This document shows positions 24,856 to 32,898 of a DNA stretch of 64,000 nucleotides, in pieces. The notes below the pieces were generated by a model. The model saw only the letters and a program-made list of their open reading frames with translations, ran no database searches and had not been told where the DNA came from. This stretch comes from an uncultured Eubacteriales bacterium. GTDB taxonomy: Bacteria; Bacillota; Clostridia; Oscillospirales; Oscillospiraceae. The DNA is taken from assembly GCA_900545495.1 (NCBI GenBank), contig UQZJ01000014.1:1-64000 (forward strand), written 5' to 3'. The number at the start of each line of letters is the position of its first letter. Position 1 is the first letter of the stretch. Position numbers and translations under genes: made by a program.

Positions 24856-25331
24856 TGTGCCGCCTCCTCTCCGCGCAGACGCTCCAGCTCCGCCAGCGCC
24901 GTCTCCGGCGACATTTTGGCGTACACCTCGCCGTCGATGGTCATGGCGGGGGCCAGACCGCAGGCGCCCAGACACGCCACCGTCTCCAGCGTGAACACGC
25001 CGTCGGCGGAGGTCTTTTTCTTGCCCTCCAGCCCCAGATACTCGTGGATGGCGTCGTAGATGGGGCCGGACTTCCGGACGTGACAGGCCGTGCCGTCACA
25101 GACCTTGATAATATGCTTTCCCTTGGGCTCCAGCGAGAAGTTCTCGTAGAATGTAGCCACGCTGTACACCCGCGAAACACTGATGTGCAGCATATCTGCC
25201 ACCAGCGTCATATTCGCCTCACTGAGATAATTCTCCGCCGCCTGGATATCCTGCAAGATGGCGATGAGCTGCGCGCTGTCGCAGCCGTGAGCCTGCACGA
25301 TCCCGGCGGTCCTCTCCTGCTCGGGTCTCAT
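24852..25331 (-). CDS. hydC: Bifurcating hydrogenase NuoE-like subunit
   Basis: 159 residues with the thioredoxin-like [2Fe-2S] fold of NuoE: the N-terminal helical segment, VYSVATFYENFSLEPKGKHIIKVCDGTACHVRKSG, and CLGACGLAP. The four cluster cysteines are present in CDGTAC and CLGAC. It passes electrons between HydB and the catalytic subunit. It is the first gene of hydC-hydB-hydA, has a GAGGA ribosome site, and overlaps hydB by 4 nt. Confidence 0.94.
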   Translation of the reverse strand: MRPEQERTAGIVQAHGCDSAQLIAILQDIQAAENYLSEANMTLVADMLHISVSRVYSVATFYENFSLEPKGKHIIKVCDGTACHVRKSGPIYDAIHEYLGLEGKKKTSADGVFTLETVACLGACGLAPAMTIDGEVYAKMSPETALAELERLRGEEAAQ

Positions 25332-25593
25332 ATGCTATCCTCCTCGATTTGTCAGTCCTCTCCGGGGACGGTGCCAAAAATTCGTTAATTTTATGACACT
25401 CTATGATAACTCTAACATAACCGGTCGGTGCTTTCAACCAAAACGGAGAACTTTTTCTCGCCCTGCGAAATTTCTCTGCTTTGCACACAAAACAGCGGAA
25501 AACTTTGACAAAACGGACACTTGACACCGGGAGCGGTGAAAAACACGGGCCGCCGGGGCTCTGCGGCTGAACGGGGTGTCGGATAAACATATA
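25332..25593. other. hydC upstream region
   Basis: A/T-richer than its surroundings, with no gene. A weak candidate hyd promoter lies on the minus strand: TTGAAA (25432-25437), 17-bp spacer, TAGAGT (25409-25414). I see no convincing Rex operator. Confidence 0.4.
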
Positions 25594-25596
25594 GAA

Positions 25597-25627
25597 AAAA
25601 GGCGGTCACAATTTGTGACCGCCTTTT
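25597..25627 (-). terminator. Terminator after the ClC transporter gene
   Basis: A 13-bp perfect stem (AAAAGGCGGTCAC and complement), 5-nt loop, and a T-run on the minus strand, 14 nt past the stop codon. Confidence 0.88.
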
Positions 25628-25640
25628 GGATGGATAGACG

Positions 25641-26894
25641 TTATTCTTTCGTACGGACGTTGATGAACTCCGCCCGCAGCTTGGAGTAGAGGATGGTCTG
25701 GCTGCTGTACAGCCCGCAGTAACCGGACAACACATAGCTGATGGCGCAGGCCATGGCAAAGTACAGCATCCCCTCCGCGCCGAACAGCTCCACGCTCAGG
25801 ATCACCGAGGCGATGGGGCAGTTCACCGCGCCGCAGAACACGGCTACAAGGCCGATGGCGGCGGTGAAGGCGGGGGGCAGACCCAGCAGCGAGCCGACCC
25901 AGCAGCCGAAGGTAGCGCCGACGAAGAAGGAGGGCACCACCTCGCCGCCCTTGAAGCCGCAGCCGATGGTGACGGCGGTGAACAGCAGCTTCAAGAGCCA
26001 CGCCCAGCCGTCGGTCTGTCCGCTGAGGGCGCGGGTGATGACATCCATGCCCGCGCCGTTGTAGTCCGTGGTACCCAGCAGCAGCGTCAGCCCAACGATG
26101 ACCACGCCGCCCACCACGCCGCGGAGATAGGGGTTCTTCACCAGCCGCGCCGCCAGATGCTCCGTGATGTGGAGCCCCCGGCAGAACAGGATGCTCACCA
26201 GCGCGCACAGGATCGCCAGTACCACCACCAGCAGCATCGTCCATGCGTCCAGCGGCGGCATGGCCACGGTGAAGCGGGTGGGAGGCACGCCCATCAGCAG
26301 GGAGACGAGATAGCCGGTCATGGCGGCGGTGATGCAGGGAATCAGCCCCGCGTAGTACAGCACGCCCACGCTGATGACCTCCAGCGCGAACACGGTGGCG
26401 GTCAGCGGTGTGCCGAACAGGGCAGAGAACACGCCGCTCATGCCGCACAGCGTGGCCAGCGGCAGATCCTTCTCGCCTAATTGCAGCAGCTTGCCGGTGC
26501 GGTAGCCGATGCCGCCGCCGATCTGCAGGGCGGCGCCCTCACGTCCGGCGCTGCCGCCGCACAGATGGGTGATGACCGTGGACACGAAGATCAGCGGCAC
26601 CAGCAGCAGCGGCACGTCCGAGCCGAAGTGTACCGACTCGATGATGGCATTGGTGCCCTTGCCCTCCAGCCGGCACAGCTTGTACAGCCCCGCGATGACA
26701 AGGCCGCCCACCGGCAGCAGGTACAGCACCCACGGATGAGCCAGCCGCACCTCCGTGGCGTAGTTGACGCCCAGGTGGAACAGCGCGCCCACCACGCCGC
26801 CGACGCCGCCTACCAGACCGCCGACCACGATCCACTTCAGCAGCGCCGCCGCGTAGAGACCCATGTGGTCTATGTACTTCCGCACCCGTTCCAT
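25641..26894 (-). CDS. ClC-family chloride/proton transporter
   Basis: 417 residues with about ten to twelve helices. ClC signatures: GGSAGREGAALQ (the GREGP-type motif with the gating glutamate in REG), GTPLTATVFALEVI, and GCGFKGGEVVPSF (GxFxP-like), later GAVNCPIASVILSVELFG. It moves Cl- (or a related anion) across the cytoplasmic membrane, probably in exchange for protons. No C-terminal CBS domains. The promoter's transcript start near 26927 excludes the upstream ATG, so I take ATG 26894. Confidence 0.9.
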   Translation of the reverse strand: MERVRKYIDHMGLYAAALLKWIVVGGLVGGVGGVVGALFHLGVNYATEVRLAHPWVLYLLPVGGLVIAGLYKLCRLEGKGTNAIIESVHFGSDVPLLLVPLIFVSTVITHLCGGSAGREGAALQIGGGIGYRTGKLLQLGEKDLPLATLCGMSGVFSALFGTPLTATVFALEVISVGVLYYAGLIPCITAAMTGYLVSLLMGVPPTRFTVAMPPLDAWTMLLVVVLAILCALVSILFCRGLHITEHLAARLVKNPYLRGVVGGVVIVGLTLLLGTTDYNGAGMDVITRALSGQTDGWAWLLKLLFTAVTIGCGFKGGEVVPSFFVGATFGCWVGSLLGLPPAFTAAIGLVAVFCGAVNCPIASVILSVELFGAEGMLYFAMACAISYVLSGYCGLYSSQTILYSKLRAEFINVRTKE

Positions 26895-26933
26895 AGCATA
26901 TATCCGCCTTTTCACAGTTATTTGCAAATCCGC

Positions 26934-26962
26934 ATTGTACCATGTTCCCGTGCGCCTGTCAA
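26934..26962 (-). promoter_or_regulatory. Strong promoter of the ClC gene
   Basis: Minus strand: -35 TTGACA (26957-26962), 17-bp spacer, -10 TACAAT (26934-26939). Its position fixes the start codon of the ClC gene at 26894. Confidence 0.8.
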
Positions 26963-27039
26963 ACCGCCGAATCCCGACAAACGTTCTTTGTGCGAAACTG
27001 AAAATTTTTTAGTTTTCCTGACATAATTTATTTTCCCTG

Positions 27040-27068
27040 TTGATTCCGCTGATGGTTTGCCGTATACT
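27040..27068 (+). promoter_or_regulatory. Promoter of serC-serA
   Basis: -35 TTGATT (27040-27045), 17-bp spacer, -10 TATACT (27063-27068), preceded by an A/T-rich tract (27001-27035) that could act as an UP element. Transcription would start near 27075, with a short leader to serC at 27132. Confidence 0.75.
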
Positions 27069-27131
27069 ATATGTATCAAGCGCAAAAGGACAAGAAGGAC
27101 CTATCAATCACACAAACAGGAGGAAAACCAA

Positions 27132-28220
27132 ATGAAATACGGTCGTACTTTCAATTTCTCTGCCGGCCCTGCTATGATGCCGGAGCCCGTGCTGGAGGAG
27201 ATCCGCGATGAGATGATGAACTACCGCGGCAGCGGTATGTGCGTCATGGAGATGAGCCACCGCTCCAAGGTGTTCCAGCAGATCGCGGCCGAGGCTGAGG
27301 CCGATCTGCGCAAGCTGATGGGTATTCCCGATAACTACAAGGTGCTGTTCATTCAGGGCGGCGGCACGGTGCAGTTTGCCATGGTCGCCATGAACCTGAT
27401 GAAGAACGGCAAGGCCTGCTATGTGGAGACCGGTGCGTGGTCCAAGAAAGCCATTGCCGAGGCCAAGAAGTATGGCGAGGTGCAGATCATCGCCTCCTCC
27501 GCCGACAAGAATTTCTCCTACATCCCCGATTGCTCCGATCTGGACATCCCCGAGGACGCCGATTATGTCTACATCTGCGAGAACGAAACCATCAACGGCA
27601 CCACCTGGAACAAGCTGCCCAACACCAAGGGCCATGTGCTGGTGGCTGACCAGTCCTCCATGTTCCTGTCCCGTCCCTGCAACGTGTCCGACTACGGTCT
27701 GATCTGGGCCGGCGTCCAGAAGAACGTGGGCCCCGCCGGTATGGCGGTGGTGATCATCCGCGAGGATCTGATCCGCGACGATCTGGACCCCAAGACCCCC
27801 ATCTACCTGAAGTACAAGACCCATGCCGACAACGACAGCATGTACAACACCCCCAACTGCTGGGCCATCTACTGCTGCGGCAAGGTGTTCCGCTATCTGC
27901 TGGACAACGGCGGTCTGGAGGAGATGGAGAAGCGCAACATCGCCAAGGCCAAGGTCATCTACGACTTCCTGGACAGCTCCAAGCTGTTCAAGGGCGCCGT
28001 GGTGCCTGAGGATCGCAGCCTGATGAACATCCCCTTCGTCACCGGCGATAAGGATCTGGACGCCGCTGTGGTGGCAGCCTCCAAGGAGGCCGGCTTCGAC
28101 AACCTGAAGGGCCACAAGTCCGTGGGCGGTCTGCGCGCCTCCGTGTACAACGCCATGCCCATCGAGGGCGCTGAGGCGCTGGTGGAGTTCCTGAAGAAGT
28201 TCGAGGCGGAGCACAAGTAA
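27132..28220 (+). CDS. serC: Phosphoserine aminotransferase
   Basis: 362 residues of class-V PLP aminotransferase fold. It converts 3-phosphohydroxypyruvate and glutamate to phosphoserine. The N-terminus FNFSAGPAMMPEPVLEE is diagnostic. FIQGGGTVQFAMVAMNL gives the phosphate-binding region, WAGVQKNVGPAGM the PLP lysine, and YNTPNCWAIY and GGLRASVYNAMP the C-terminal family blocks. I chose ATG 27132 with AGGAGGAAAA just upstream. The partner serA follows 68 nt downstream, giving a serine-synthesis operon; serB is not nearby. Confidence 0.97.
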   Translation: MKYGRTFNFSAGPAMMPEPVLEEIRDEMMNYRGSGMCVMEMSHRSKVFQQIAAEAEADLRKLMGIPDNYKVLFIQGGGTVQFAMVAMNLMKNGKACYVETGAWSKKAIAEAKKYGEVQIIASSADKNFSYIPDCSDLDIPEDADYVYICENETINGTTWNKLPNTKGHVLVADQSSMFLSRPCNVSDYGLIWAGVQKNVGPAGMAVVIIREDLIRDDLDPKTPIYLKYKTHADNDSMYNTPNCWAIYCCGKVFRYLLDNGGLEEMEKRNIAKAKVIYDFLDSSKLFKGAVVPEDRSLMNIPFVTGDKDLDAAVVAASKEAGFDNLKGHKSVGGLRASVYNAMPIEGAEALVEFLKKFEAEHK

Positions 28221-28288
28221 CACGGCCGGAGGGGGGAGACGCTCCCCCTTTCCGCACATTCTTTACATAAAAATGAAGGAGAAGTATC

Positions 28289-29194
28289 ATGCGTATTCTG
28301 GTTACTGACGGTATGGATAAGACCGCAATGGCGCAGCTGCGTGAGCTGGGTCACGAGGTGGTGGAGCAGTTTTACGAGCCGGATCAGCTGGGCAAGGCCC
28401 TGCGTGATTTCGATGTGGCCGTCGTCCGCTCCAAGACCAAGGTCCGCGCCAACCACATCGACGAGGCCAAGGGCAGCCAGCTGAAGCTCCTCATCCGCGG
28501 CGGCGTGGGTGTGGACAACATCGACGTGGCCTACGCCAAGCAGAATGGCATCGACGTCAAGAACACCCCCAATGCTTCCTCCCAGTCCGTGGCGGAGTTG
28601 GCCATGGGCCATATGTTCGCCTGCGCCCGCTACATCTCTGATGCCGGCTACACCATGCGCAACGACGAGTGGAAGAAGAAGGAGTACGGCAAGGGCATTG
28701 AGCTGCAGGGCAAGACCCTGGGCATCGTGGGCTTCGGCCGCATCGGTCAGCATCTGGGCGTGATGGCCAAGGCCATCGGCATGAACGTGGTCGCCTTCGC
28801 CCGTCACCCCAATGCCGAACTGTCTGAGCGGCTGGGCATCCCCTATGTGAGCATGGACGAGCTGCTGGCCTCCTCCGACTTCATCTCCCTCCACGCGCCC
28901 GCAGTGGACGGCGGCGCACTGGTCTCCGCTGAGACCATTGCCAAGATGAAGGACGGCGTGGTGATCATCAACACCTCCCGCGGCAGCAACGTGGACGAGG
29001 ACGCCCTGCTGGCCGCTCTGGAGTCCGGCAAGGTCCGTGCAGCCGGTCTGGACGTGTATGTGGACGAGCCCACCAAGAACAAGGCGCTGTACAGCCATCC
29101 CATGGTGTCCTGCACGCCCCATATCGGCGCGGCCACCGTGGAGGCCCAGAAGCGCATCGGCGCGGAGATCGTGGAGATCATCAAGGCTATGTGA
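28289..29194 (+). CDS. serA: D-3-phosphoglycerate dehydrogenase (short form)
   Basis: 301 residues. An NAD-dependent D-isomer-specific 2-hydroxyacid dehydrogenase: Rossmann fingerprint GKTLGIVGFGRIGQ, catalytic Arg in INTSRGSNVDE, Glu in DVYVDEPT and His in TPHIGAAT. There is no C-terminal ACT or ASB domain, so serine feedback through that domain is absent, as in other short SerA forms. Co-transcription with serC supports phosphoglycerate as substrate over other hydroxyacids. AAGGAGAAG ribosome site; a terminator follows. Confidence 0.93.
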   Translation: MRILVTDGMDKTAMAQLRELGHEVVEQFYEPDQLGKALRDFDVAVVRSKTKVRANHIDEAKGSQLKLLIRGGVGVDNIDVAYAKQNGIDVKNTPNASSQSVAELAMGHMFACARYISDAGYTMRNDEWKKKEYGKGIELQGKTLGIVGFGRIGQHLGVMAKAIGMNVVAFARHPNAELSERLGIPYVSMDELLASSDFISLHAPAVDGGALVSAETIAKMKDGVVIINTSRGSNVDEDALLAALESGKVRAAGLDVYVDEPTKNKALYSHPMVSCTPHIGAATVEAQKRIGAEIVEIIKAM

Positions 29195-29212
29195 CCCCAG
29201 CAAAAAACGCAA

Positions 29213-29248
29213 AAAAGAGAGACGGCAATCTGCCGTCTCTCTTTTTTT
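29213..29248 (+). terminator. Terminator after serA
   Basis: A long stem, AAAAGAGAGACGGCA with its complement, and a 3-nt loop followed by seven Ts, 18 nt past the serA stop. Confidence 0.92.
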
Positions 29249-29254
29249 GTGGGA

Positions 29255-29394
29255 GGTCGTCCGGCGCTTGCGAAAACGTCCCGGACGCGCCGTCAGCCGC
29301 ACACCGTGCGGCTGACCAACGATTTGAGGATAGAAAGGAAAAGCAATTCATGTTCGAATCACTGTGTGTATGATACACGGTGAGACTTTTTTTG
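29255..29394 (+). ncRNA. Orphan structured element: two hairpins, 7-codon frame and terminator
   Basis: In order: a hairpin with arms CGTCCGG/CCGGACG (29258-29287); an 11-bp perfect hairpin (29292-29316); a strong ribosome site; a 7-residue frame MFESLCV (29350-29373); and a terminator-like hairpin CACTGTGT/ACACGGTG followed by seven Ts (29360-29394), into which the frame's stop is built. The next gene has its own promoter at 29474, so the element does not obviously control it. It may be a small RNA or an attenuator remnant. Confidence 0.4.
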
Positions 29395-29473
29395 TAAAGC
29401 GACAAAATCTCATATTTCCATTAGAAATCGTCATGGATACATACAGATGTTTCTCCGGCGCAGAATAACAGGG

Positions 29474-29502
29474 TTGCCACGCGGGAAATGACGCGGTATA
29501 AT
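29474..29502 (+). promoter_or_regulatory. Promoter of the LysR gene
   Basis: -35 TTGCCA (29474-29479), 17-bp spacer, -10 TATAAT (29497-29502). It gives a leader of about 160 nt before the LysR start. I see nothing else in this leader. Confidence 0.65.
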
Positions 29503-29669
29503 GACCGTATCGTGGGCATGATAGGAAAGCAGCCGTTTTTTCGGCGGCTCGGCAAGGACAGCGGCCGAAAAGGCCGGCAGGAGACAGCGTGCCGTGCGGC
29601 CGTGTACTGTCACGGCGGTGAAACAGTACATCGGTATATGAAAATGCGTCATGCAGGGGAGGTGCGTCC

Positions 29670-30542
29670 ATGGATACGAAGAAGCTGGCGGCACTGGCGG
29701 CGGCGGTGCGGCTGGGCAGCTTTACCCGCGCCGCGGAGGAGCTGGGCTACACCCAGTCCGGCCTGACCCACATGATGAACAGTCTGGAAAAGGACGTGGG
29801 CTTTCCGCTGCTGGTGCGGGGGCGCACCGGCGTGCGCCTGACCCCGGCGGGGCAGCGCATCTTCCCGCTGGTGCAGGAGTGTCTCAACGGGGCGAAGGCG
29901 CTGGAGCGGGAGATCCTGCTCATCAACACCCAGCAGGAGGAGAGCGTCCGCGTGGCGGCCTACGACTCCATCGCCCGCCACTGGCTGCCGGAGGTGATCC
30001 AACAGTTCCGCCGCGCCCACCCGGATGTGGGCGTGGATATCCAGATGGGCAGCGTGCAGGAGGTCTACCGCTGGGTGCAGGAGGGCCGGGTGGATATGTG
30101 CTTTGCCAGCCGGCAGGAGAGCGTGGCGCTGGACTGGACGCCCCTCAAGGATGACGAGCTGCTTGCCATACTGCCGCCGGACTACGACAACGGGGGACGG
30201 TCTGTGTTCCCGGTGGAGGATTTCGACGGGCGGGAGTTTTTGATGCCCTCCATGGGTTTCAATCTGGATATCATGCGGGTGCTGAACCGCCACGGCGTGA
30301 CGCCGCTGATCCGCACCACGCAGGTATCGGACAGCGTCATCATCTCCATGGTGGAGCACGGCCTGGGCGTGAGTATGCTGTCCTGTCTGGTGCTGCAGGG
30401 GCGGCAGGATGATGTGCAGGCGCTGCCGCTGGCGCCGCGGGCCGTCCGCGAGCTGGGCATTGCCTCCCGGCCGCGCCGGGACCTGCGGCCCATGGTGCGG
30501 CGGTTCATCGCCGAGGCAGAAGAAATGATCGAGAAAATGTGA
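29670..30542 (+). CDS. LysR-family transcriptional regulator
   Basis: 290 residues. An N-terminal winged HTH (MDTKKLAALAAAVRLGSFTRAAEELGYTQSGLTHMMNSLEKDVG, with FTRAAEELGYTQS as the helix pair) is followed by a type-2 periplasmic-binding-like effector domain from about residue 90 (VRVAAYDSIARHWLPEVI...). It activates or represses a target in response to a small molecule; the ligand is not predictable. The acetyltransferase-type gene starts 8 nt downstream, so the two form an operon. GGGGAGG ribosome site. Confidence 0.9.
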   Translation: MDTKKLAALAAAVRLGSFTRAAEELGYTQSGLTHMMNSLEKDVGFPLLVRGRTGVRLTPAGQRIFPLVQECLNGAKALEREILLINTQQEESVRVAAYDSIARHWLPEVIQQFRRAHPDVGVDIQMGSVQEVYRWVQEGRVDMCFASRQESVALDWTPLKDDELLAILPPDYDNGGRSVFPVEDFDGREFLMPSMGFNLDIMRVLNRHGVTPLIRTTQVSDSVIISMVEHGLGVSMLSCLVLQGRQDDVQALPLAPRAVRELGIASRPRRDLRPMVRRFIAEAEEMIEKM

Positions 30543-30549
30543 GGATACT

Positions 30550-31950
30550 ATGCTGGAATTTCAGGAATTGACTGTCAGCGCGGGCGCGCATTTGCGCCCG
30601 TATTACGAGATGTGCATCTACCGTCTGTGCGAATACTCGCTGGGCGTGAAGCTCATGTGGCGGGGCTATCTGCACCCGTGGTTTGCCGAGGCAGCGGGCT
30701 GCCTCATCGTCCGCAACTGCATCGAGGGGGAGTACGTCTTTGACTACCCCATTACGGGGCCGGAGGGCGACGAGGAGGCGGCATTGGCCGCCATCGAGGC
30801 GTACTGCGGCGAAAAGGAGCTGCCGCTGGTGCTGTCCGTGGTGCCGGAGGACAAGGCGGCAGGGCTGGTGCTGCGCTATCCCCGGGTGAAGGTCATCAGC
30901 GAGCGGCCGTGGAAGGACTATCTCTACCGCACCGAGGATCTGGCGCAGTTCGCCGGACGGCGGTACAGCGGCCAGCGCAACCACATCAACAAGTTCCGCC
31001 GGGACTATCCGGACGCCGCCTTTGTGCCGCTCACCGACCCGAAGGACCCCCGCTTGGCGGCGTTCTGGACCAGCTATGAGGCGGAGTTTCACAAGACAGG
31101 GCCGCTGGCCAAGGAGGAACTGGCGCTGGCGCAGGAGATGTTCGGCCTGCTGGATACCGGCTGGTTCTGCGCCGGCGGTATGCTGGCGGAGGAACGGCTG
31201 GTGGCGGTCTGCCTGGCGGAGAAGTGCGGCGACACGCTGGTGAACCACATCGAAAAGGCGCTATACTCCCACGCCGGAGCGTATCCCGCCATCGTGCAGG
31301 CCTTCGCCGCCCACTACGGCGACGGCTGCGCGTGGGTCAACCGGGAGGACGACGCCCGGGACAAGGGGCTGCGTACCTCCAAGCTGCAATACCTCCCGGC
31401 GGCGCTGGGCGGCAAGGTGCGGCTGGAGGTAGGCACGGAACTGGATATGCTGCGCCGCGTACCCACATTGAAAAGCGAGCGCTTGACCCTGACGGCTCTG
31501 CGACCCGGCGACAAGGAGGCGTACAACGCCCTGTGTCTGGACGGCGACCGCAACCGCTGGTGGGGCTATGACTACCACACCGGTCTGGGGGATGCGCCGC
31601 TGACGGAGGACTACTTTCTGGATGCCGCCAAGGCGGATTTTGCCGCCCGCCGCGCCGTGAATTTCGCCGTCCGCCTGAAGGGAAAGCTCATCGGCGAGGT
31701 GGTGCTGTACCGCCCGGATTTCCGGGGCGGCTTCGAGCAGGGCTGCCGCATCGCGCCGGCCTGCGCCGGTCACGGCTACGGTACGGAGGCCTTTGCAGCG
31801 GCGGCGGACTGGGCGCTGTACCATCTGGGGCTTGCCCGGGTGGTGGCCAAGTGCTTTAAGGAAAACGCGGCGTCCCACAAAATGCTCGCGTCCTGTATGC
31901 GGCCCAGCGGAGAGGACGAAACGTACTTCTATTTTGAAAAAACGGTATAA
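30550..31950 (+). CDS. DUF2156-type (LPG-synthase C-like) + GNAT acetyltransferase fusion
   Basis: 466 residues, apparently two GNAT-fold halves. The first (about 1-300) carries the DUF2156 pattern YSGQRNHINKFRRDYP and a late DKGLRTSKLQYLP segment, as in phosphatidylglycerol lysyltransferase C-domains but without their membrane part. The second (about 305-466) is a RimJ/RimL-type N-acetyltransferase: LKSERLTLTALRPGD start, then ACAGHGYGTEAFAAAADWALYHLGLARVVAKCFKENAAS, the acetyl-CoA loop and end. It probably acylates an amino group of a peptide, protein or small molecule; substrate unknown. It is co-transcribed with the LysR regulator. Confidence 0.8.
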   Translation: MLEFQELTVSAGAHLRPYYEMCIYRLCEYSLGVKLMWRGYLHPWFAEAAGCLIVRNCIEGEYVFDYPITGPEGDEEAALAAIEAYCGEKELPLVLSVVPEDKAAGLVLRYPRVKVISERPWKDYLYRTEDLAQFAGRRYSGQRNHINKFRRDYPDAAFVPLTDPKDPRLAAFWTSYEAEFHKTGPLAKEELALAQEMFGLLDTGWFCAGGMLAEERLVAVCLAEKCGDTLVNHIEKALYSHAGAYPAIVQAFAAHYGDGCAWVNREDDARDKGLRTSKLQYLPAALGGKVRLEVGTELDMLRRVPTLKSERLTLTALRPGDKEAYNALCLDGDRNRWWGYDYHTGLGDAPLTEDYFLDAAKADFAARRAVNFAVRLKGKLIGEVVLYRPDFRGGFEQGCRIAPACAGHGYGTEAFAAAADWALYHLGLARVVAKCFKENAASHKMLASCMRPSGEDETYFYFEKTV

Positions 31951-31954
31951 AGCA

Positions 31955-31989
31955 AAACACCTCCGCGCACAATGAGCGCGGAGGTGTTT
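31955..31989 (+). promoter_or_regulatory. Hairpin overlapping the ribosome site of the 59-aa gene
   Basis: A 14-bp perfect stem (arms 31955-31968 and 31976-31989). The right arm contains GGAGGTG (31980-31986), which is the ribosome site for ATG 31994. The same hairpin could terminate the upstream transcript weakly (TTTGTAT follows), so it may either end the GNAT mRNA or hide the ribosome site. Confidence 0.5.
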
Positions 31990-31993
31990 GTAT

Positions 31994-32173
31994 ATGTACT
32001 ACGAGACGCTGACCGACCTGCTGAACAACGACCCCGCCGCCTACGAGTATTTCTACGGCCTGCCGCCGGAGATGCAGACTGCGCTCCAGCAGCAGGGCGG
32101 CATCCGCTCCCTGTCGCAGCTGCGGCAGGCGGCTGCCGACGAGCAGCTCCAGCGCCGCCCCGGTGCGTTCTGA
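31994..32173 (+). CDS. Small conserved-looking protein (59 aa)
   Basis: 59 residues, acidic and Tyr-rich at the N-terminus (MYYETLTDLLNNDPAAYEYF), then a Gln-rich helix (ALQQQGGIRSLSQLRQAAADEQLQ). No enzyme motif and no TM segment. Good ribosome site 7 nt upstream and a terminator 14 nt downstream support translation. Small proteins with this LPPEMQ...SLSQLR pattern occur in Clostridia as hypothetical proteins; I cannot assign a role. Confidence 0.7.
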   Translation: MYYETLTDLLNNDPAAYEYFYGLPPEMQTALQQQGGIRSLSQLRQAAADEQLQRRPGAF

Positions 32174-32186
32174 GGGAAGGGCGGCA

Positions 32187-32217
32187 AAAAGAGGACGGCG
32201 GAAGCCGTCCTCTTTTC
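32187..32217. terminator. Bidirectional terminator
   Basis: The 13-bp stem AAAAGAGGACGGC with its complement, a 4-nt loop, and A/T tails on both sides, between convergent genes. Confidence 0.85.
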
Positions 32218-32224
32218 CTGCGCA

Positions 32225-32893
32225 TCATGCGTATGTATCGGCGTTGAACAGCGTCCACGGCCAGCTTTCCGGCGGGGGACAGGTCACATCCACCGTCCGC
32301 CCGGTGACGGGGTGGGTGAAGGCCATGTGATACGACCACAGCGCGGTGGAGCAGTCGGCCTTGCTGCCGTAGCGGATATCCCCCAGCAGCGGCAGGCCCC
32401 GGGAGGAGAACTGCACGCGGATCTGGTGGGTGCGGCCGGTGTGGAGCCGGACGCGCACCAGCGTCAGCTCCTCCGTGCTGCCCAGCGTCACATATTCCAG
32501 CGAGGCCTCCCGGACGCCCTTACGCATCCGCTTGACCACATAGCTTTTGTTCTTGGAGGCGTCCCGGAACAGCAGGTCGGTGAGGGTGGCGGAGGCCTCC
32601 GCCGGGTGTCCCCGCAGCACGGCCAGATACTCCTTGGTGACCCGGTGCTCCGCCACGGCGGCGGTGAGCTTGCCGGTGACCTCCCGGCGGCGGGAGAACA
32701 GCATAACGCCGCCCACGATCTTATCCAGCCGGTGGACGGTGGCGATGTAGTCGGGCTTCCCCTGCTCACGGTAGTGCCGACGCAGCAGGGCGGGCATACA
32801 GGCGCCCTGCTCGCTGTCCTCCGACAGAACGCCCACGGGCTTGACACAGAGGACGAGATGTGCGTCCTCATACAGGATATGTAGATCCTCCAT
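32225..32893 (-). CDS. RluA-family RNA pseudouridine synthase
   Basis: 222 residues. The catalytic aspartate lies in VHRLDKIVGGVMLFSR (family HRLDxxTSG, here HRLDKIVGG). RVRLHTGRTHQIRVQFSSRGLPLLGD is the second hallmark. There is no S4 domain, so it is the short RluA form. It converts a uridine of rRNA or tRNA to pseudouridine; the site cannot be told. It follows the carboxypeptidase gene by 5 nt on the same strand. Confidence 0.92.
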   Translation of the reverse strand: MEDLHILYEDAHLVLCVKPVGVLSEDSEQGACMPALLRRHYREQGKPDYIATVHRLDKIVGGVMLFSRRREVTGKLTAAVAEHRVTKEYLAVLRGHPAEASATLTDLLFRDASKNKSYVVKRMRKGVREASLEYVTLGSTEELTLVRVRLHTGRTHQIRVQFSSRGLPLLGDIRYGSKADCSTALWSYHMAFTHPVTGRTVDVTCPPPESWPWTLFNADTYA

Positions 32894-32898
32894 GGCAC

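Noticed and set aside
25370..25420. Possible Rex redox-sensor operator upstream of hydC
   Set aside because: The TTAAC-containing stretch does not form the required TTGTTAA-N6-TTAACAA type inverted repeat.
29340..29375. GTTCGAATC resembling a tRNA T-loop
   Set aside because: No acceptor, D or anticodon arms can be built around it; it lies in a 7-codon frame with a ribosome site.
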